DNA from: Candidatus Mediterraneibacter avicola
Lineage (GTDB): Bacteria; Bacillota; Clostridia; Lachnospirales; Lachnospiraceae
NCBI GenBank assembly: GCA_019115385.1
Contig: DXDR01000083.1
Location: 1 to 64,000 of the forward strand
Length of the DNA stretch: 64,000 nt
Direction of reading: 5' to 3'
Shown: positions 8,365 to 17,932 of the stretch, one piece after another
How the letters are laid out: every line of letters starts with the position of its first letter
Position numbering within the stretch: the stretch's first letter is position 1
Position numbers and translations under genes: made by a program
The notes under the pieces: generated by a model
The model's database searches: none
Seen by the model: the letters and a program-made list of their open reading frames with translations, nothing else
What the model was told of the DNA's origin: nothing

Positions 8365-9301
8365 AAACAAATTGTCTGATTTTTTCGTAAATTCCGTCTG
8401 TGTCAAGTCCGTATTTTTTGAGCAGCTCAACTGCCGGGCCGGACTCACCGAATGTATCGTTCACACCGATTTTCAGCACTTTTGTCGGTGCCTTCTCAGC
8501 CAGCACGTCGCAGACAGCGCTTCCCAGTCCGCCGATCACGGAATGTTCCTCAACTGTAACGACTTTTCCTGTCTCTTTTGCAGCTGCAATGATCAGTTCT
8601 TCATCCAGAGGTTTGATTGTATGGATGTTGATAACCTTAGCGTCGATTCCATCAGCAGCCAGTTTCTCAGCAGCTTCAAGACACTCGCTTACCGGAAGCC
8701 CTGTTGCTACGATCGTAACATCTTTACCTTCTCTTAAAACAACGCCTTTTCCAAGTTCAAATTTGTAATCCGGTCTGTCGTTGATCACCGGCACTGCAAG
8801 ACGTCCGAACCTTAAGTAAACCGGACCGTCATGCTCATATGCAGCGCGAACTGCCGCCTTTGCTTCTACGTCATCAGAAGGATTGATAACGACCATTCCC
8901 GGAATACTGCGCATCAGCGCAATATCCTCGTTACACTGATGGGAAGCGCCGTCCTCACCTACGGAAATTCCGGCATGTGTTGCACCGATTTTCACATTCA
9001 GGTGCGGATATCCGATTGAATTTCTAACCTGCTCAAATGCTCTTCCTGCTGCAAACATTGCAAACGAACTTGCAAAGGGAACCAGTCCGGTTGTCGCAAG
9101 TCCTGCTGCCACACCCATCATGTTACACTCTGCGATACCACAGTCAATGTGGCGCTCCGGAAATGCTTTTTTAAATACACCTGTCTTTGTAGCTGCTGCC
9201 AGGTCCGCGTCCAGGACTACCAGATCTTTATGCTCTGCGCCGAGTTCGGCTAATGCATTGCCATAACTATCTCTTGTTGCGATTTTCTTTACATCTGACA
9301 T
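8363..9301 (-). CDS. transketolase, C-terminal subunit
   Basis: 312 residues: the pyrimidine-binding and C-terminal domains of a split transketolase. GIAECNMMGVAAGLA (about 75-90) carries the cofactor-activating Glu, and VVTVEEHSVIGGLGSAV marks the C-terminal domain. With the N-terminal subunit it should form the thiamin-diphosphate enzyme that moves two-carbon units between pentose and hexose phosphates in the cytoplasm. Its start overlaps the end of the N-terminal subunit gene by 13 bases, implying translational coupling. The stop codon falls in a REP-like palindrome that may serve as terminator. Confidence 0.92.
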   Translation of the reverse strand: MSDVKKIATRDSYGNALAELGAEHKDLVVLDADLAAATKTGVFKKAFPERHIDCGIAECNMMGVAAGLATTGLVPFASSFAMFAAGRAFEQVRNSIGYPHLNVKIGATHAGISVGEDGASHQCNEDIALMRSIPGMVVINPSDDVEAKAAVRAAYEHDGPVYLRFGRLAVPVINDRPDYKFELGKGVVLREGKDVTIVATGLPVSECLEAAEKLAADGIDAKVINIHTIKPLDEELIIAAAKETGKVVTVEEHSVIGGLGSAVCDVLAEKAPTKVLKIGVNDTFGESGPAVELLKKYGLDTDGIYEKIRQFV

Positions 9302-10125
9302 AATGCTTCACCTACTTTCTCCAAATCTTCCATTGCAATCTTATATTCTTCATCATTTGGTGCCTTGCCGTGCCATCCGGCCTGATTTTCCATGAACGAT
9401 ACGCCCTTGCCTTTTACAGTCTTTGCAATGATTGCTGTAGGCTGGCCCTTTACAGTTCTTGCCTCCTTAAATGCGGCATCGATCTGATCAAAATCATTTC
9501 CGTCGATGTTGATTACGTGGAAATTAAACGCCTCAAATTTCTTGTCGATCGGATACGGAGAGTTAACTTCGGTAATCGGTCCGTCGATCTGAAGGTTATT
9601 ATTGTCGACGATCACAACAAGGTTGTCCAGCTTGCGGTGTGCTGCCAGCATAGAAGCCTCCCATACCTGGCCTTCCTGAATCTCGCCGTCGCCCAGCAGG
9701 GTATACACTCTGTAATCTGCATCTGTAAGCTTTGCAGCAAGAGCCATTCCCACTGCAGCTGAGATGCCCTGTCCGAGAGATCCGGATGACATATCCACGC
9801 CCGGGATATGTTTCATATCCGGGTGTCCCTGCAGATAAGAACCTGTGTGGCGAAGTGTCTTAAGATCTTCTTTCGGGAAATACCCTCTCTCTGCCAGTAC
9901 AGAATAAAGTCCCGGCGCTGTATGTCCTTTGGAAAGCACAAATCTGTCGCGGTCTGCTTTCTTCGGATCTGCCGGATCGATATTCATCTCTTCAAAATAA
10001 AGATAGGTATAAATGTCTGCTGCTGACAATGAGCCGCCCGGATGTCCCGCTTTTGCACTGTGGACAGCCGTTACAATACCCTTGCGGACTTCATTGGCAG
10101 TTTTCATTAAATTTAACTTGTCCAT
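9289..10125 (-). CDS. transketolase, N-terminal subunit
   Basis: 278 residues: the thiamin-diphosphate-binding domain. HPGGSLSAADIYTYLYFEE is near the start, and the cofactor motif runs from GDGEIQEGQVWEA to DNNNLQ (about 144-177). Split transketolases with separate N and C chains are common in Firmicutes. GAGGAG lies 8 bases before the ATG. It follows the transaldolase gene across a 107-base gap holding two REP-like palindromes, so the three pentose-phosphate genes may be co-transcribed with partial termination in the gap. Confidence 0.92.
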   Translation of the reverse strand: MDKLNLMKTANEVRKGIVTAVHSAKAGHPGGSLSAADIYTYLYFEEMNIDPADPKKADRDRFVLSKGHTAPGLYSVLAERGYFPKEDLKTLRHTGSYLQGHPDMKHIPGVDMSSGSLGQGISAAVGMALAAKLTDADYRVYTLLGDGEIQEGQVWEASMLAAHRKLDNLVVIVDNNNLQIDGPITEVNSPYPIDKKFEAFNFHVINIDGNDFDQIDAAFKEARTVKGQPTAIIAKTVKGKGVSFMENQAGWHGKAPNDEEYKIAMEDLEKVGEALCQM

Positions 10126-10166
10126 GAAATTCTCCTCTAATCATTATATTATCTGAATTTTTCTTT

Positions 10167-10233
10167 AAAAGGGGTCAGTCCCCTTTTGCTTAAATTGTCT
10201 GACTTCTTTGCCCAAAGGGGTCTGTCCCCTTTT
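10167..10233. repeat. pair of REP-like palindromes (BIME-like)
   Basis: Two related palindromes, 10167-10187 (aaaagggg-tcagt-cccctttt) and 10214-10233 (aaagggg-tctgt-cccctttt), are separated by 26 bases containing aaattgtctgac. The second abuts the transaldolase stop (10233-10235, TAA on the minus strand). The arrangement resembles paired REPs mobilised by RAYT proteins. Confidence 0.75.
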
Positions 10234-10886
10234 TATTCTCCGAACACCGCTCTGTAATCGTCCTGGAATTTTTTGATTCCGGCATCTGTCAGCGGATGAT
10301 GTGTCATCTGCTCGATTACTTTGTACGGTACGGTTGCAATGTCGGCGCCTGCCAGCGCGCAGTCTGTAATATGCATGGTGTTGCGCACACTTGCCGCGAT
10401 GATCTCCGTCTCGATTCCGGCTACTCTGAAAATCTCTGCGATCTCTGCGATGAGATCAACGCCTCTTACAGAGATGTCGTCCAGTCGGCCCAGGAACGGG
10501 GATACATATGTAGCGCCTGCTCTTGCTGCAAGAAGCGCCTGGTTTGAAGTAAAGATAAGAGTAACGTTTGTCTTTATTCCTTCAGAAGAAAGCACTTTAC
10601 ATGCTTTAAGTCCTTCCACTGTCATAGGAATCTTTACAACCATATTCGGATGTATTTTTGCAATCTCGCGGCCTTCTTTTATCATCCCTTCTGCATCCGT
10701 TGTCGTTGCCTTAACCTCGCCGCTGATGGGACCGTCTACGATTGATGCGATTTCTGCGATAACTTCCTCAAATACACGCCCTTCTTTTGCGATCAGGGAC
10801 GGGTTTGTCGTCACTCCGCAGATAACGCCCATATCATTGGCTTTTCTGATGTCATCAACATTGGCTGTGTCAATAAAAAACCTCAT
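10233..10886 (-). CDS. tal: transaldolase (small, TalC/FSA-type family)
   Basis: 217 residues, the usual length of the short transaldolase / fructose-6-phosphate aldolase family. Lys85 in MVVKIPMT is the Schiff-base lysine. Two residues point to transaldolase rather than fructose-6-phosphate aldolase: Glu57 (SGEVKATT), where the E. coli aldolase has Gln, and Phe131 (SPFLGRLDD), where it has Tyr. The enzyme moves a dihydroxyacetone unit in the pentose phosphate pathway. AAGGAGGAAC lies just before the ATG. It is the first gene of a probable transaldolase-transketolase cluster, and a LacI-type regulator gene follows upstream. Confidence 0.88.
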   Translation of the reverse strand: MRFFIDTANVDDIRKANDMGVICGVTTNPSLIAKEGRVFEEVIAEIASIVDGPISGEVKATTTDAEGMIKEGREIAKIHPNMVVKIPMTVEGLKACKVLSSEGIKTNVTLIFTSNQALLAARAGATYVSPFLGRLDDISVRGVDLIAEIAEIFRVAGIETEIIAASVRNTMHITDCALAGADIATVPYKVIEQMTHHPLTDAGIKKFQDDYRAVFGE

Positions 10887-11042
10887 TTTTGTTCCTCCTT
10901 TTTTCTGGTTCGCATTGCTCTATAATCTGATTATAAATGTTTCAAAATCACCGGTCAACAGGAGAAAAAAATATTAACACAGATTTTAAACTGATAATTT
11001 GTTTTATTAATTACTTTTTGTTTATATTTGATAATATAAAAA

Positions 11043-11121
11043 AGAAGTAATATTTAATAATCCTTTATTTTAAAGGCTTTTTAGCTTAAATACCAAAAAT
11101 AAAATTATTAATATTACTTCT
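11043..11121 (-). terminator. long AT-rich hairpin after the LacI-type gene
   Basis: Arms 11043-11061 and 11104-11121 are complementary apart from one bulged base, and on the minus strand they are followed by TTTTTTATATT. The right arm contains the last codons and stop of the regulator gene. A smaller hairpin (AAGCCTTT..AAAGG) sits inside the loop. The rest of 10887-11042 is very AT-rich and would hold the transaldolase promoter; I cannot single out a -35/-10 pair. Confidence 0.55.
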
Positions 11122-12229
11122 GTTTTTTGTTAATTTTTCTTTTTTCACTGGGTGGATACGAGGTCGTTCCGCGCACTACGATCTTGGGCTCATATTCCAC
11201 ATGATAGATGCTCACAGGCTCAATATCTGTATATTTTTTTCTGCGGGAACTGATCTTTTTTGTTATGATATCAAAAGCATCCATGCCCTTATAAATCACA
11301 AAGTGCTCAATCGTGGTAAGCGATACTTTTTTCACCTTTGCAAACAGCGTATTATCGCAGCCCATCACCGACATATCCCCCGGCACTTTGTACTTTTCAT
11401 CCTGAAGTGCGTCCAGGATACCGAAGGCGATCATATCATTAAGACCCACAATGGCTGTCAGCTCCCGGTGCTCTTTGAGAAGTTCTTTTGTCAGATCATA
11501 TCCGATCCGGTACTCAGAATCAATTCCCGGCACGTCCGCATCCATTTGCTCGTCCGCGGCTTTGATGATTACATTTTCACCCAATCCCACGCTGCGAAAC
11601 TCCGCCATAAATCCCTCCACACGCCGGGATCTCTGCTTCTGGCGCACTGTGAGCGGCGGGGCGATATAGGCTACGTGGCGGTGTCCAAGTTCGATCAAAT
11701 GTCTGGCCATAAGACGGCCCAGTTTGGAATTATCCAGTTCCACCGCGTCTACATTCAGCTTCTCATCCTGGTTGTTGATGACGACCACAGGAATTTTTCC
11801 CGACAGTTCCTCCAGCCGGCCCATAAAACATTTACTTGGATTACAGATATAAATGATTCCCTGAGGATTGAGGGAGGACATCATTTTCAAATATCTCTCC
11901 TCCAGCTTTAAATCCCTCTGCGTATTGCAGACAAAAATCCCGTAACCCTGTTCTGTGGCTCTGGACTCGATTCCCTGAAGGAGCATCACATAGTATGGGT
12001 TTGTCAGGTTCGGGCTGATCACCACCAGGAGCTTTTCCCTGCGTTCTTCCTTTTGGATCTTTCTCTTTGGCAGCACATATCCAAGTTCCTCAGCAGCCTG
12101 CTCCACGTTTCGGATCACTTCTCTGGAAAACGATACATTATATTTTTTGTTCAGGACCATCGACACCGTGGCCTGGGATACTCCCGCCCGCTTTGCCACG
12201 TCAGACGACGTTACTTTTTTTCTGCTCAT
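11114..12229 (-). CDS. LacI/GalR family transcriptional regulator
   Basis: 371 residues. The N-terminal helix-turn-helix (VTSSDVAKRAGVSQATVSMV, about 6-25) with the LacI hinge helix region up to about 60 is followed by a periplasmic-binding-protein-like ligand domain (70-345). The effector is unknown. It lies upstream on the same strand as the pentose-phosphate cluster, so local control of that cluster is plausible but not shown, and no clear palindromic operator was found. Its ATG follows TGAGGAATATTTT. recR ends 15 bases upstream of its start codon. Confidence 0.9.
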   Translation of the reverse strand: MSRKKVTSSDVAKRAGVSQATVSMVLNKKYNVSFSREVIRNVEQAAEELGYVLPKRKIQKEERREKLLVVISPNLTNPYYVMLLQGIESRATEQGYGIFVCNTQRDLKLEERYLKMMSSLNPQGIIYICNPSKCFMGRLEELSGKIPVVVINNQDEKLNVDAVELDNSKLGRLMARHLIELGHRHVAYIAPPLTVRQKQRSRRVEGFMAEFRSVGLGENVIIKAADEQMDADVPGIDSEYRIGYDLTKELLKEHRELTAIVGLNDMIAFGILDALQDEKYKVPGDMSVMGCDNTLFAKVKKVSLTTIEHFVIYKGMDAFDIITKKISSRRKKYTDIEPVSIYHVEYEPKIVVRGTTSYPPSEKRKINKKQK

Positions 12230-12244
12230 AAAATATTCCTCATA

Positions 12245-12841
12245 TTAAAGTTCCGTCCTGCCCTCCAGAGCCCGCAGAAGCGTCACTTCATCAATATACT
12301 CAAGATCTCCTCCCACCGGAACCCCGCTGGCGATCCGGCTCACCTTGATTCCCACAGGCTTGATCAGCTTGCTGATATACATTGCCGTCGTCTCGCCCTC
12401 CAGGCTGGAATTTGTAGCAATGATCACCTCATCCACATCGTCCTGAAGCCGCTCCATCAATTCTTTTAGACGGATATCCCCAGGGCCTATTCCCAGCATG
12501 GGAGAAATTGCTCCGTGGAGCACATGATAGACGCCGTTATATTTTCCTGTCTTCTCATAAGCCGCCAGATCCCTCGGCGTCTCAACCACCATGATCGTTT
12601 TATGATCCCGCTCACTGTTGCTGCAGATCGGACAGATTTCCTGATCAGTCAGAGTACAGCACACTTTGCAGTACCGGACATTCTTCCTTGCATCCACAAT
12701 AGCGGCGGCCAGCGCTTCCACCTGATCCACCGGCATATGGACTACATGGAATGCCAGACGCTGGGCAGATTTGCTTCCAATACCGGGCAGACGGGAAAAT
12801 GCCTCGATCAGACGGCTGATCTGATTACTGTAATAATCCAT
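12245..12841 (-). CDS. recR: recombination mediator RecR
   Basis: 198 residues, full length. An N-terminal helix-hairpin-helix ([18 protein letters not shown]) precedes the C4 zinc finger ([16 protein letters not shown], about 57-72) and the Toprim domain ([17 protein letters not shown]), ending in a Walker-B-like region ([15 protein letters not shown]). RecR works with RecO and RecF to load RecA at gaps. It follows dnaX and ybaB, the conserved dnaX-ybaB-recR order of Firmicutes, though a REP-like palindrome splits ybaB from recR here. Confidence 0.96.
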   Translation of the reverse strand: MDYYSNQISRLIEAFSRLPGIGSKSAQRLAFHVVHMPVDQVEALAAAIVDARKNVRYCKVCCTLTDQEICPICSNSERDHKTIMVVETPRDLAAYEKTGKYNGVYHVLHGAISPMLGIGPGDIRLKELMERLQDDVDEVIIATNSSLEGETTAMYISKLIKPVGIKVSRIASGVPVGGDLEYIDEVTLLRALEGRTEL

Positions 12842-12936
12842 TTCTTACACCCCTGTCGCAAATTTAAAAGGAGCGGCTTCCGTTTAAGCGCCAGCCCCTT
12901 TTATTTAAGAATTCAGAATATTCAGAACGCTCCTTC

Positions 12937-12957
12937 AAAAGGGGACTGACCCCTTTT
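12937..12957. repeat. REP-like palindrome overlapping the ybaB stop codon
   Basis: Arms aaaagggg / cccctttt around ACTGA. The TAA of the minus-strand ybaB gene (12956-12958) overlaps the right arm, the same placement as at 8344. It sits in the 114-base gap of the dnaX-ybaB-recR operon. Confidence 0.75.
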
Positions 12958-13309
12958 AAAACATCCCGGGCATTCCGCCGCCGAGTCCGCCTGTGAGTTT
13001 TGACATTGCAGCACCGGATTCTTCTTCAACTTTTCTGAGCGCTTCGTTGGCTGCCGCCACGATCAGGTCCTCCAGCATCTCGATATCGTCCGGGTCTACT
13101 ACTTCTTCGGCCAGTTTCACTTTCAGTACTTCTCTTTTTCCTGATACGGTTACTTCAACCGCTCCGCCGCCTGCCGTGGCGGTAAATTCCTTGGACTCCA
13201 GCTCTTTCTGCTGTTCTTCCATCTGGCGCTGCATACGCTGCGCCTGTTTCATAAGATTTGCCATATTTCCCGGCATTCCGCCGCCAGGGAAACCTCCTCT
13301 TTTCGCCAT
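12956..13309 (-). CDS. YbaB/EbfC family nucleoid-associated protein
   Basis: 117 residues. A Gly/Met-rich start ([18 protein letters not shown]) leads into a long helix ([14 protein letters not shown]), the strand region ([16 protein letters not shown]) and a C-terminal helix, matching YbaB DNA-binding dimers. GGAGG precedes the ATG. It sits 2 bases from the end of dnaX, so translation is coupled. The family role is nucleoid binding, with a link to recombination or replication through its operon position. Confidence 0.95.
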   Translation of the reverse strand: MAKRGGFPGGGMPGNMANLMKQAQRMQRQMEEQQKELESKEFTATAGGGAVEVTVSGKREVLKVKLAEEVVDPDDIEMLEDLIVAAANEALRKVEEESGAAMSKLTGGLGGGMPGMF

Positions 13310-13311
13310 AT

Positions 13312-14931
13312 CTAATCCTCCACTGTGATTTCCATATTTATTTTCTGCTCGATATCCACAAAGGTATCTTCAAAGTGCCTGCCTTCTTCCACACAGCGCA
13401 CGTCGATCTCCACTTTTTTTCCGATTCGCTGTTCGATCAGTCCTGTCAGTTCCTGTATATGATCTTCTCTTCCTACTACGCTCGCTCCCAGGCTGTCCGG
13501 CAGTACGATCAGCAGGCGGTTATCTCCGCCCAGGCTCAGCCGCGCCTTTTTCAGATATCCCCGTATCATCCCTGATGCCTCATCTGCAATGGACCGGAAG
13601 TTTTTCACCACTTCCTGGATATCCTCAGGTATAGCCGTGGGAAGTTCTTTTTTTGCAGTTCCATATCCTCTGGCTCCGTCAGCACTGCTCCCGTAAGTTC
13701 CAGATTCTCCATCCCACGCCTGACTGCCGTTTACATATACGACCTTCTGCGCCGTGCCGTTTTCCAGTCCCCGCGCCAATTCTTCCTGTTTCTCTTCCAC
13801 TGCGCGGATCCGGTCAAGTACGGAGTCCTGATCTGTCTCCATCGCAGGTACGCACATCTTGATCAGAGCTACTTCCAGCATCACCCTCTTCTGGGTGCTG
13901 TATTTGAGCTGCCCGGAGAGTTCGGAGAAAATGCGGATGTAGCGGAACAGCATATCCGTCTCGATCATCTGTGCTTCTTCTTTAAGCTGCGCCATATTTT
14001 CTGTGGATACATCCAGCACATCCTCTATATTATCAGATGTTTTGAGCAGAAGCAAGTTTCGCAGATACCACGTAAAATCCGATGCAAGCTGAGTCAGCTC
14101 TCTGCCCATCATCACCAGATCTTCCACAATATCCAGCACACCCGCCACATCTCTTTGCAGAATCTTTCTCAGAAGCCGGCTGAACACATCCGTGTCCACA
14201 GCGCCCAGTACTTCCAGCACATTATCATAGGTCAGACGCTGTCCCAGGTAAAATGCAATGCACTGATCCAGAAGGCTCAGCGCGTCCCTCATGGAACCGT
14301 CCGCCGCCTTGGCAATATAGGTCAGCGCCCGGTCTTCCACTTCCACCTTCTCCGTATCCATCAGTTCTTTCATCCGGCCCGTAATTGTCTCGATGCTGAT
14401 CCTTTTAAAATCATAGTGCTGACATCTGGAGAGAATCGTAACCGGAATCTTGTGGATCTCCGTGGTAGCCAGGATAAAAATCACGTACTCTGGCGGTTCT
14501 TCCAAAGTTTTCAAAAGCGCATTAAACGCTCCTATGGAGAGCATATGCACCTCATCAATAATGTAGACCTTATACCGCCCCTCTGTGGGCCGGTAAGTCA
14601 CTTCCTCCCGAATCTCACGGATACTGTCCACGCCGTTGTTGGACGCTGCGTCGATCTCGATCACATTCATGGACGTCCCGGCCGCGATGGACCTGCACAT
14701 GGCACACTCCCCGCAGGGACTTCCTTCAACCGGGTGTTCACAGTTGACCGCCTTGGCAAATATTTTCGCTACCGTAGTCTTTCCGGTTCCTCTGGTTCCG
14801 CAGAACAGATACGCATGTCCGATACGGTTCGCCCTGATCTGGTTCTGTAATGTAGTAATGATATGATCCTGTCCCTTGACGTCGTCAAACACCGCCGGGC
14901 GGAATTTTCTGTAAAGTGCCGTATATGACAT
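13312..14931 (-). CDS. dnaX: DNA polymerase III subunits gamma and tau
   Basis: 539 residues from [12 protein letters not shown], the conserved DnaX start with GGAGTG upstream; the open frame extends 10 codons further without support. Walker A is [17 protein letters not shown], the zinc-binding Cys region [16 protein letters not shown] follows, Walker B is [10 protein letters not shown], and sensor 1 is [11 protein letters not shown]. The C-terminal tau part (about 380-539) is short. DnaX is the clamp-loader ATPase that ties the replicase together. I see no SRP RNA gene upstream, where some Firmicutes have one. Confidence 0.96.
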   Translation of the reverse strand: MSYTALYRKFRPAVFDDVKGQDHIITTLQNQIRANRIGHAYLFCGTRGTGKTTVAKIFAKAVNCEHPVEGSPCGECAMCRSIAAGTSMNVIEIDAASNNGVDSIREIREEVTYRPTEGRYKVYIIDEVHMLSIGAFNALLKTLEEPPEYVIFILATTEIHKIPVTILSRCQHYDFKRISIETITGRMKELMDTEKVEVEDRALTYIAKAADGSMRDALSLLDQCIAFYLGQRLTYDNVLEVLGAVDTDVFSRLLRKILQRDVAGVLDIVEDLVMMGRELTQLASDFTWYLRNLLLLKTSDNIEDVLDVSTENMAQLKEEAQMIETDMLFRYIRIFSELSGQLKYSTQKRVMLEVALIKMCVPAMETDQDSVLDRIRAVEEKQEELARGLENGTAQKVVYVNGSQAWDGESGTYGSSADGARGYGTAKKELPTAIPEDIQEVVKNFRSIADEASGMIRGYLKKARLSLGGDNRLLIVLPDSLGASVVGREDHIQELTGLIEQRIGKKVEIDVRCVEEGRHFEDTFVDIEQKINMEITVED

Positions 14932-15002
14932 GAAATACACTCCTGTTCCTGTTTTACTCAATCTAAAAAACCCGATGTATAAAATTTTTGCTCATGAGAG
15001 AA

Positions 15003-15023
15003 AGCGGACTCTCAGAATCCGCT
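15003..15023 (-). terminator. probable terminator after pfk
   Basis: Arms AGCGGA / TCCGCT surround a loop that can pair further, followed on the minus strand by TTCTCTC and later AAAATTTT. The U tract is interrupted, so strength is uncertain. Confidence 0.4.
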
Positions 15024-15033
15024 TTTCCCGCTT

Positions 15034-16110
15034 TTACTCGTCTCCAAAGCTGATGCCGACCATTCTTGCTTCCTTGATCAGGCTGCATTTCGGGTCAACC
15101 GTTTTCAGCTTTCCTGCCACATCTGCCAGCGGAACCTTTGTCGTCTCGCCGTTCTTCATGGCAACCATATATCCGTATTCTTCCTTGAGGATCAGTTCCG
15201 CCGCCTTAGCGCCCACTCTTGTGGCAAACACTCTGTCGTATGCACACGGAGAGCCGCCTCTCTGAGTATGTCCCGGAACTGTAATGCGGACCTCTTTGTC
15301 TGTCTCCTGCTGGATCTGCTCTGCCAGTTCATATGCGATAGACGGATATTTCCTCTTTGCCAGCTTTTCCTTGTACTCTTTCTTGGACAGTTTTGCGTCT
15401 TTCTTGGAGATCGCGCCCTCTGCCACTGCAAGGATAGTAAAAGGCTTGCCCGCCTTGGAGCGCCCCTCGATCACCTTCTTGATCGCCTTGATATCATATG
15501 GGATTTCCGGGAGCAGGATAATATCCGCGCCCCCTGCGATTCCCGCGTGAAGCGTAACATATCCGACTTTATGTCCCATAACTTCTATGATAAACACACG
15601 GCTGTGGGAAGTAGCCGTCGTATGGATCCGGTCGATCGTATCTGTGGCAATATCCACCGCGCTCTGGAATCCAAATGTCATATCCGTTCCCCACAGATCG
15701 TTATCAATAGTCTTCGGAAGCGTGATCACATTAAGCCCTTCCTCGCGGAGCATATTGGCTGTTTTGTGCGTTCCGTTTCCCCCCAGTATCACAAGGCAGT
15801 TGAGATTCAGCTTGTGATATGTATGTTTCATTGCCTCGACCTTATCCAGTCCGTCCTTATCTGGAACGCGCATCAGCTTAAAGGGCTGTCTGGATGTTCC
15901 GAGAATAGTGCCGCCTCTTGTCAGGATACCGGAAAAATCTTTTGATGTGAGCATACTGAAATCCGCGTAGATCAGGCCCTTATAGCCGTCTTTAAATCCG
16001 TATATCTCAACATCGTCCCTCTTGGAACAGATTCCTTTTACGACACCGCGCATGGCCGCGTTGAGCGCCTGGCAGTCTCCGCCGCTTGTCAGCATTCCGA
16101 TTCTTAACAT
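15034..16110 (-). CDS. 6-phosphofructokinase, mixed-substrate (group III) type
   Basis: 358 residues from MLRIGMLTSGGDCQALN, chosen because AGGAGG lies 9 bases upstream of this ATG. It is a cytoplasmic enzyme that phosphorylates fructose 6-phosphate. The nucleotide loop reads GGNGT (110-114): Gly113 matches the ATP-type Gly104 of E. coli, while Asn112 replaces Asp103. The substrate loop reads PKTIDND (132-138) with Lys133, the residue typical of pyrophosphate enzymes. This Gly/Lys combination defines the mixed-substrate group, so ATP use is likely but not certain. A hairpin separates it from pgi upstream. Confidence 0.9.
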   Translation of the reverse strand: MLRIGMLTSGGDCQALNAAMRGVVKGICSKRDDVEIYGFKDGYKGLIYADFSMLTSKDFSGILTRGGTILGTSRQPFKLMRVPDKDGLDKVEAMKHTYHKLNLNCLVILGGNGTHKTANMLREEGLNVITLPKTIDNDLWGTDMTFGFQSAVDIATDTIDRIHTTATSHSRVFIIEVMGHKVGYVTLHAGIAGGADIILLPEIPYDIKAIKKVIEGRSKAGKPFTILAVAEGAISKKDAKLSKKEYKEKLAKRKYPSIAYELAEQIQQETDKEVRITVPGHTQRGGSPCAYDRVFATRVGAKAAELILKEEYGYMVAMKNGETTKVPLADVAGKLKTVDPKCSLIKEARMVGISFGDE

Positions 16111-16202
16111 AATAACTTCCTCCTTTACATTTCCGGCTCCTTTGTGCCGCGCCTGCATCTCCCCGCAGATGTCCGCTCTTCCTGCCTCTGTGCTTTTACG
16201 CT

Positions 16203-16234
16203 AAAAGGCAGCCGGTTTTCTCCGACTGCCTTTT
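16203..16234 (-). terminator. rho-independent terminator between pgi and pfk
   Basis: The stem AAAAGGCAG.CGG pairs with CCG.CTGCCTTTT around a short loop; A and T tracts on both sides let it work in either direction. It should end pgi transcription, with pfk starting from its own promoter. Confidence 0.75.
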
Positions 16235-16295
16235 ATTATACCCCATTTTTACGGGCACTTCAAACTTATTATGCTATTCTGAACAAATCCGGGTT

Positions 16296-17642
16296 TTACA
16301 GCCTTTTCAGCAGCTCTTCTCTCTCCGCCTCATATCCCGGTTTTCCAAGCAGAGCAAACATATTTTTCTTGTAGCTTTCAACGCCCGGCTGATTGAACGG
16401 ATTAACGCCGAGTAAATATCCGCTCACGCCGCATGCAAACTCAAAGAAATAAAACAGCTGTCCAAGAGAATATTCGTCCTGCGCCGGGATGTTGACTCTG
16501 AGATTCGGCACATTTCCGTCTGTATGTGCAAGAATCGTGCCGTTCATGGCGCTCTTGTTGACAAAGTCCATATTCTTTCCTGCCAGATAGTTCAGTCCGT
16601 CCAGGTCAACCGGCTCTTCATTGATCGTGATCTCTCCTCTGGACTGCTCCACATTCATCACTGTCTCAAACATGATTCTGTTTCCGTCCTGGATGAACTG
16701 TCCCATAGAATGCAGGTCTGTTGTAAGATCTACTGAAGCAGGGAAAATACCTTTCTGATCTTTTCCCTCGCTCTCGCCGTAGAGCTGTTTCCACCACTCA
16801 GATACATAGTGGAGCCCCGGCTCATAATTTGCCAGCACCTCAACAACTTTTCCTTTGCGGAGAAGAATGTTGCGGACTGCAGCATATTTCATTGCGTCAT
16901 TGTCTGCAAAATCATTTTCAATGGCAGCTTTTCTCGCAGCTGCAGCGCCTTCCATCAGTTTTGTGATGTCAGCTCCGCTTGCAGCGATAGGAAGCAGGCC
17001 CACTGCGGTAAGAACAGAGAAACGTCCTCCCACGTCGTCCGGTACTACAAATGTTTCATATCCTTCTTCTGTAGCCAGATTCTTAAGCGCTCCTCTTTCC
17101 TTATCTGTGGTCGCATAGATTCTTCCTGCTGCCCCTTCTTTTCCATACTTCTTTTCCAGAAGTTCTTTAAATACACGGAAGGCGATGGCCGGCTCTGTGG
17201 TTGTCCCTGATTTTGAGATCACATTCACAGAAAAATCCCTGTCCCCGATCACGTCGATCAGATCTTTCAGGTATGTACTGCTGATGCTGTTGCCTGCAAA
17301 ATAAATCTCCGGCGCTTTTCTGATCTCCCTGGACACTACATTTGCGAAGGAATGTCCCAGAAATTCGATTGCCGCCCTTGCTCCCAGGTAGGAACCGCCG
17401 ATTCCGATGACAATAAGTACCTCTGAATCATTTTTAATCTTTTCCGCCGCTTTAAGAATGCGGTCAAACTCTTCTTTATCATAATCTACCGGAAGATCAA
17501 TCCATCCAAGAAAATCATTCCCGGCTCCTGTTCTTGCAAGCAGCTTGTCCTTTGCCTGTGCAGCCAGCTCGCTCATATATTCCATCTCATGCTCCTGCAC
17601 AAAACCGCATGCTTTTGAATAATCAAATGTTACATTGCTCAT
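16296..17642 (-). CDS. pgi: glucose-6-phosphate isomerase
   Basis: 448 residues, the length of Firmicutes enzymes. [19 protein letters not shown] and [17 protein letters not shown] form the sugar-phosphate-binding SIS domains, and [12 protein letters not shown] and the C-terminal [20 protein letters not shown] region carry the signature of the family. It interconverts glucose 6-phosphate and fructose 6-phosphate. GGGAGGAAGG lies 6 bases before the ATG. The 290 bases between it and the next gene upstream (17643-17932) hold a GC-rich hairpin near 17865-17885 without a T tract and no gene I can support. Confidence 0.96.
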   Translation of the reverse strand: MSNVTFDYSKACGFVQEHEMEYMSELAAQAKDKLLARTGAGNDFLGWIDLPVDYDKEEFDRILKAAEKIKNDSEVLIVIGIGGSYLGARAAIEFLGHSFANVVSREIRKAPEIYFAGNSISSTYLKDLIDVIGDRDFSVNVISKSGTTTEPAIAFRVFKELLEKKYGKEGAAGRIYATTDKERGALKNLATEEGYETFVVPDDVGGRFSVLTAVGLLPIAASGADITKLMEGAAAARKAAIENDFADNDAMKYAAVRNILLRKGKVVEVLANYEPGLHYVSEWWKQLYGESEGKDQKGIFPASVDLTTDLHSMGQFIQDGNRIMFETVMNVEQSRGEITINEEPVDLDGLNYLAGKNMDFVNKSAMNGTILAHTDGNVPNLRVNIPAQDEYSLGQLFYFFEFACGVSGYLLGVNPFNQPGVESYKKNMFALLGKPGYEAEREELLKRL

Positions 17643-17932
17643 CGTTATCCTTCCTCCCTGATATTCGATCTTTTCTTTTGCAGTGCCGGTGCATCAGCCT
17701 GTCTCACCGCCTGGTTCTTTCTGCCTGCAACAGCAGACTGGCTTTTTCGCGTTCAAAAACCGGTTTCCGCGCCGATACTCTATGCACATTTTACCAAATC
17801 CGTGTTTCTTATTCAAGTTAAAACACGTATATTACATACAACCCCTTTATAATCCGTATTGCCGCCTGCCGTCACGCCGGCAGACAGTTATACATCCCTT
17901 TGTTTCCGGCCCGGACCTCAGTTTTTGCACTG

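Noticed and set aside
6793..12957. CRISPR-like spacing of the repeated palindromes
   Set aside because: Copies are kilobases apart and tied to gene ends; there are no regular spacers or cas genes.
14932..15033. SRP RNA gene upstream of dnaX
   Set aside because: The gap is too short and shows only a small hairpin; no SRP Alu-like or GGAA tetraloop structure is visible.
17643..17932. Small gene or RNA between pgi and the membrane protein
   Set aside because: Only weak open frames and a hairpin without a T tract are present.
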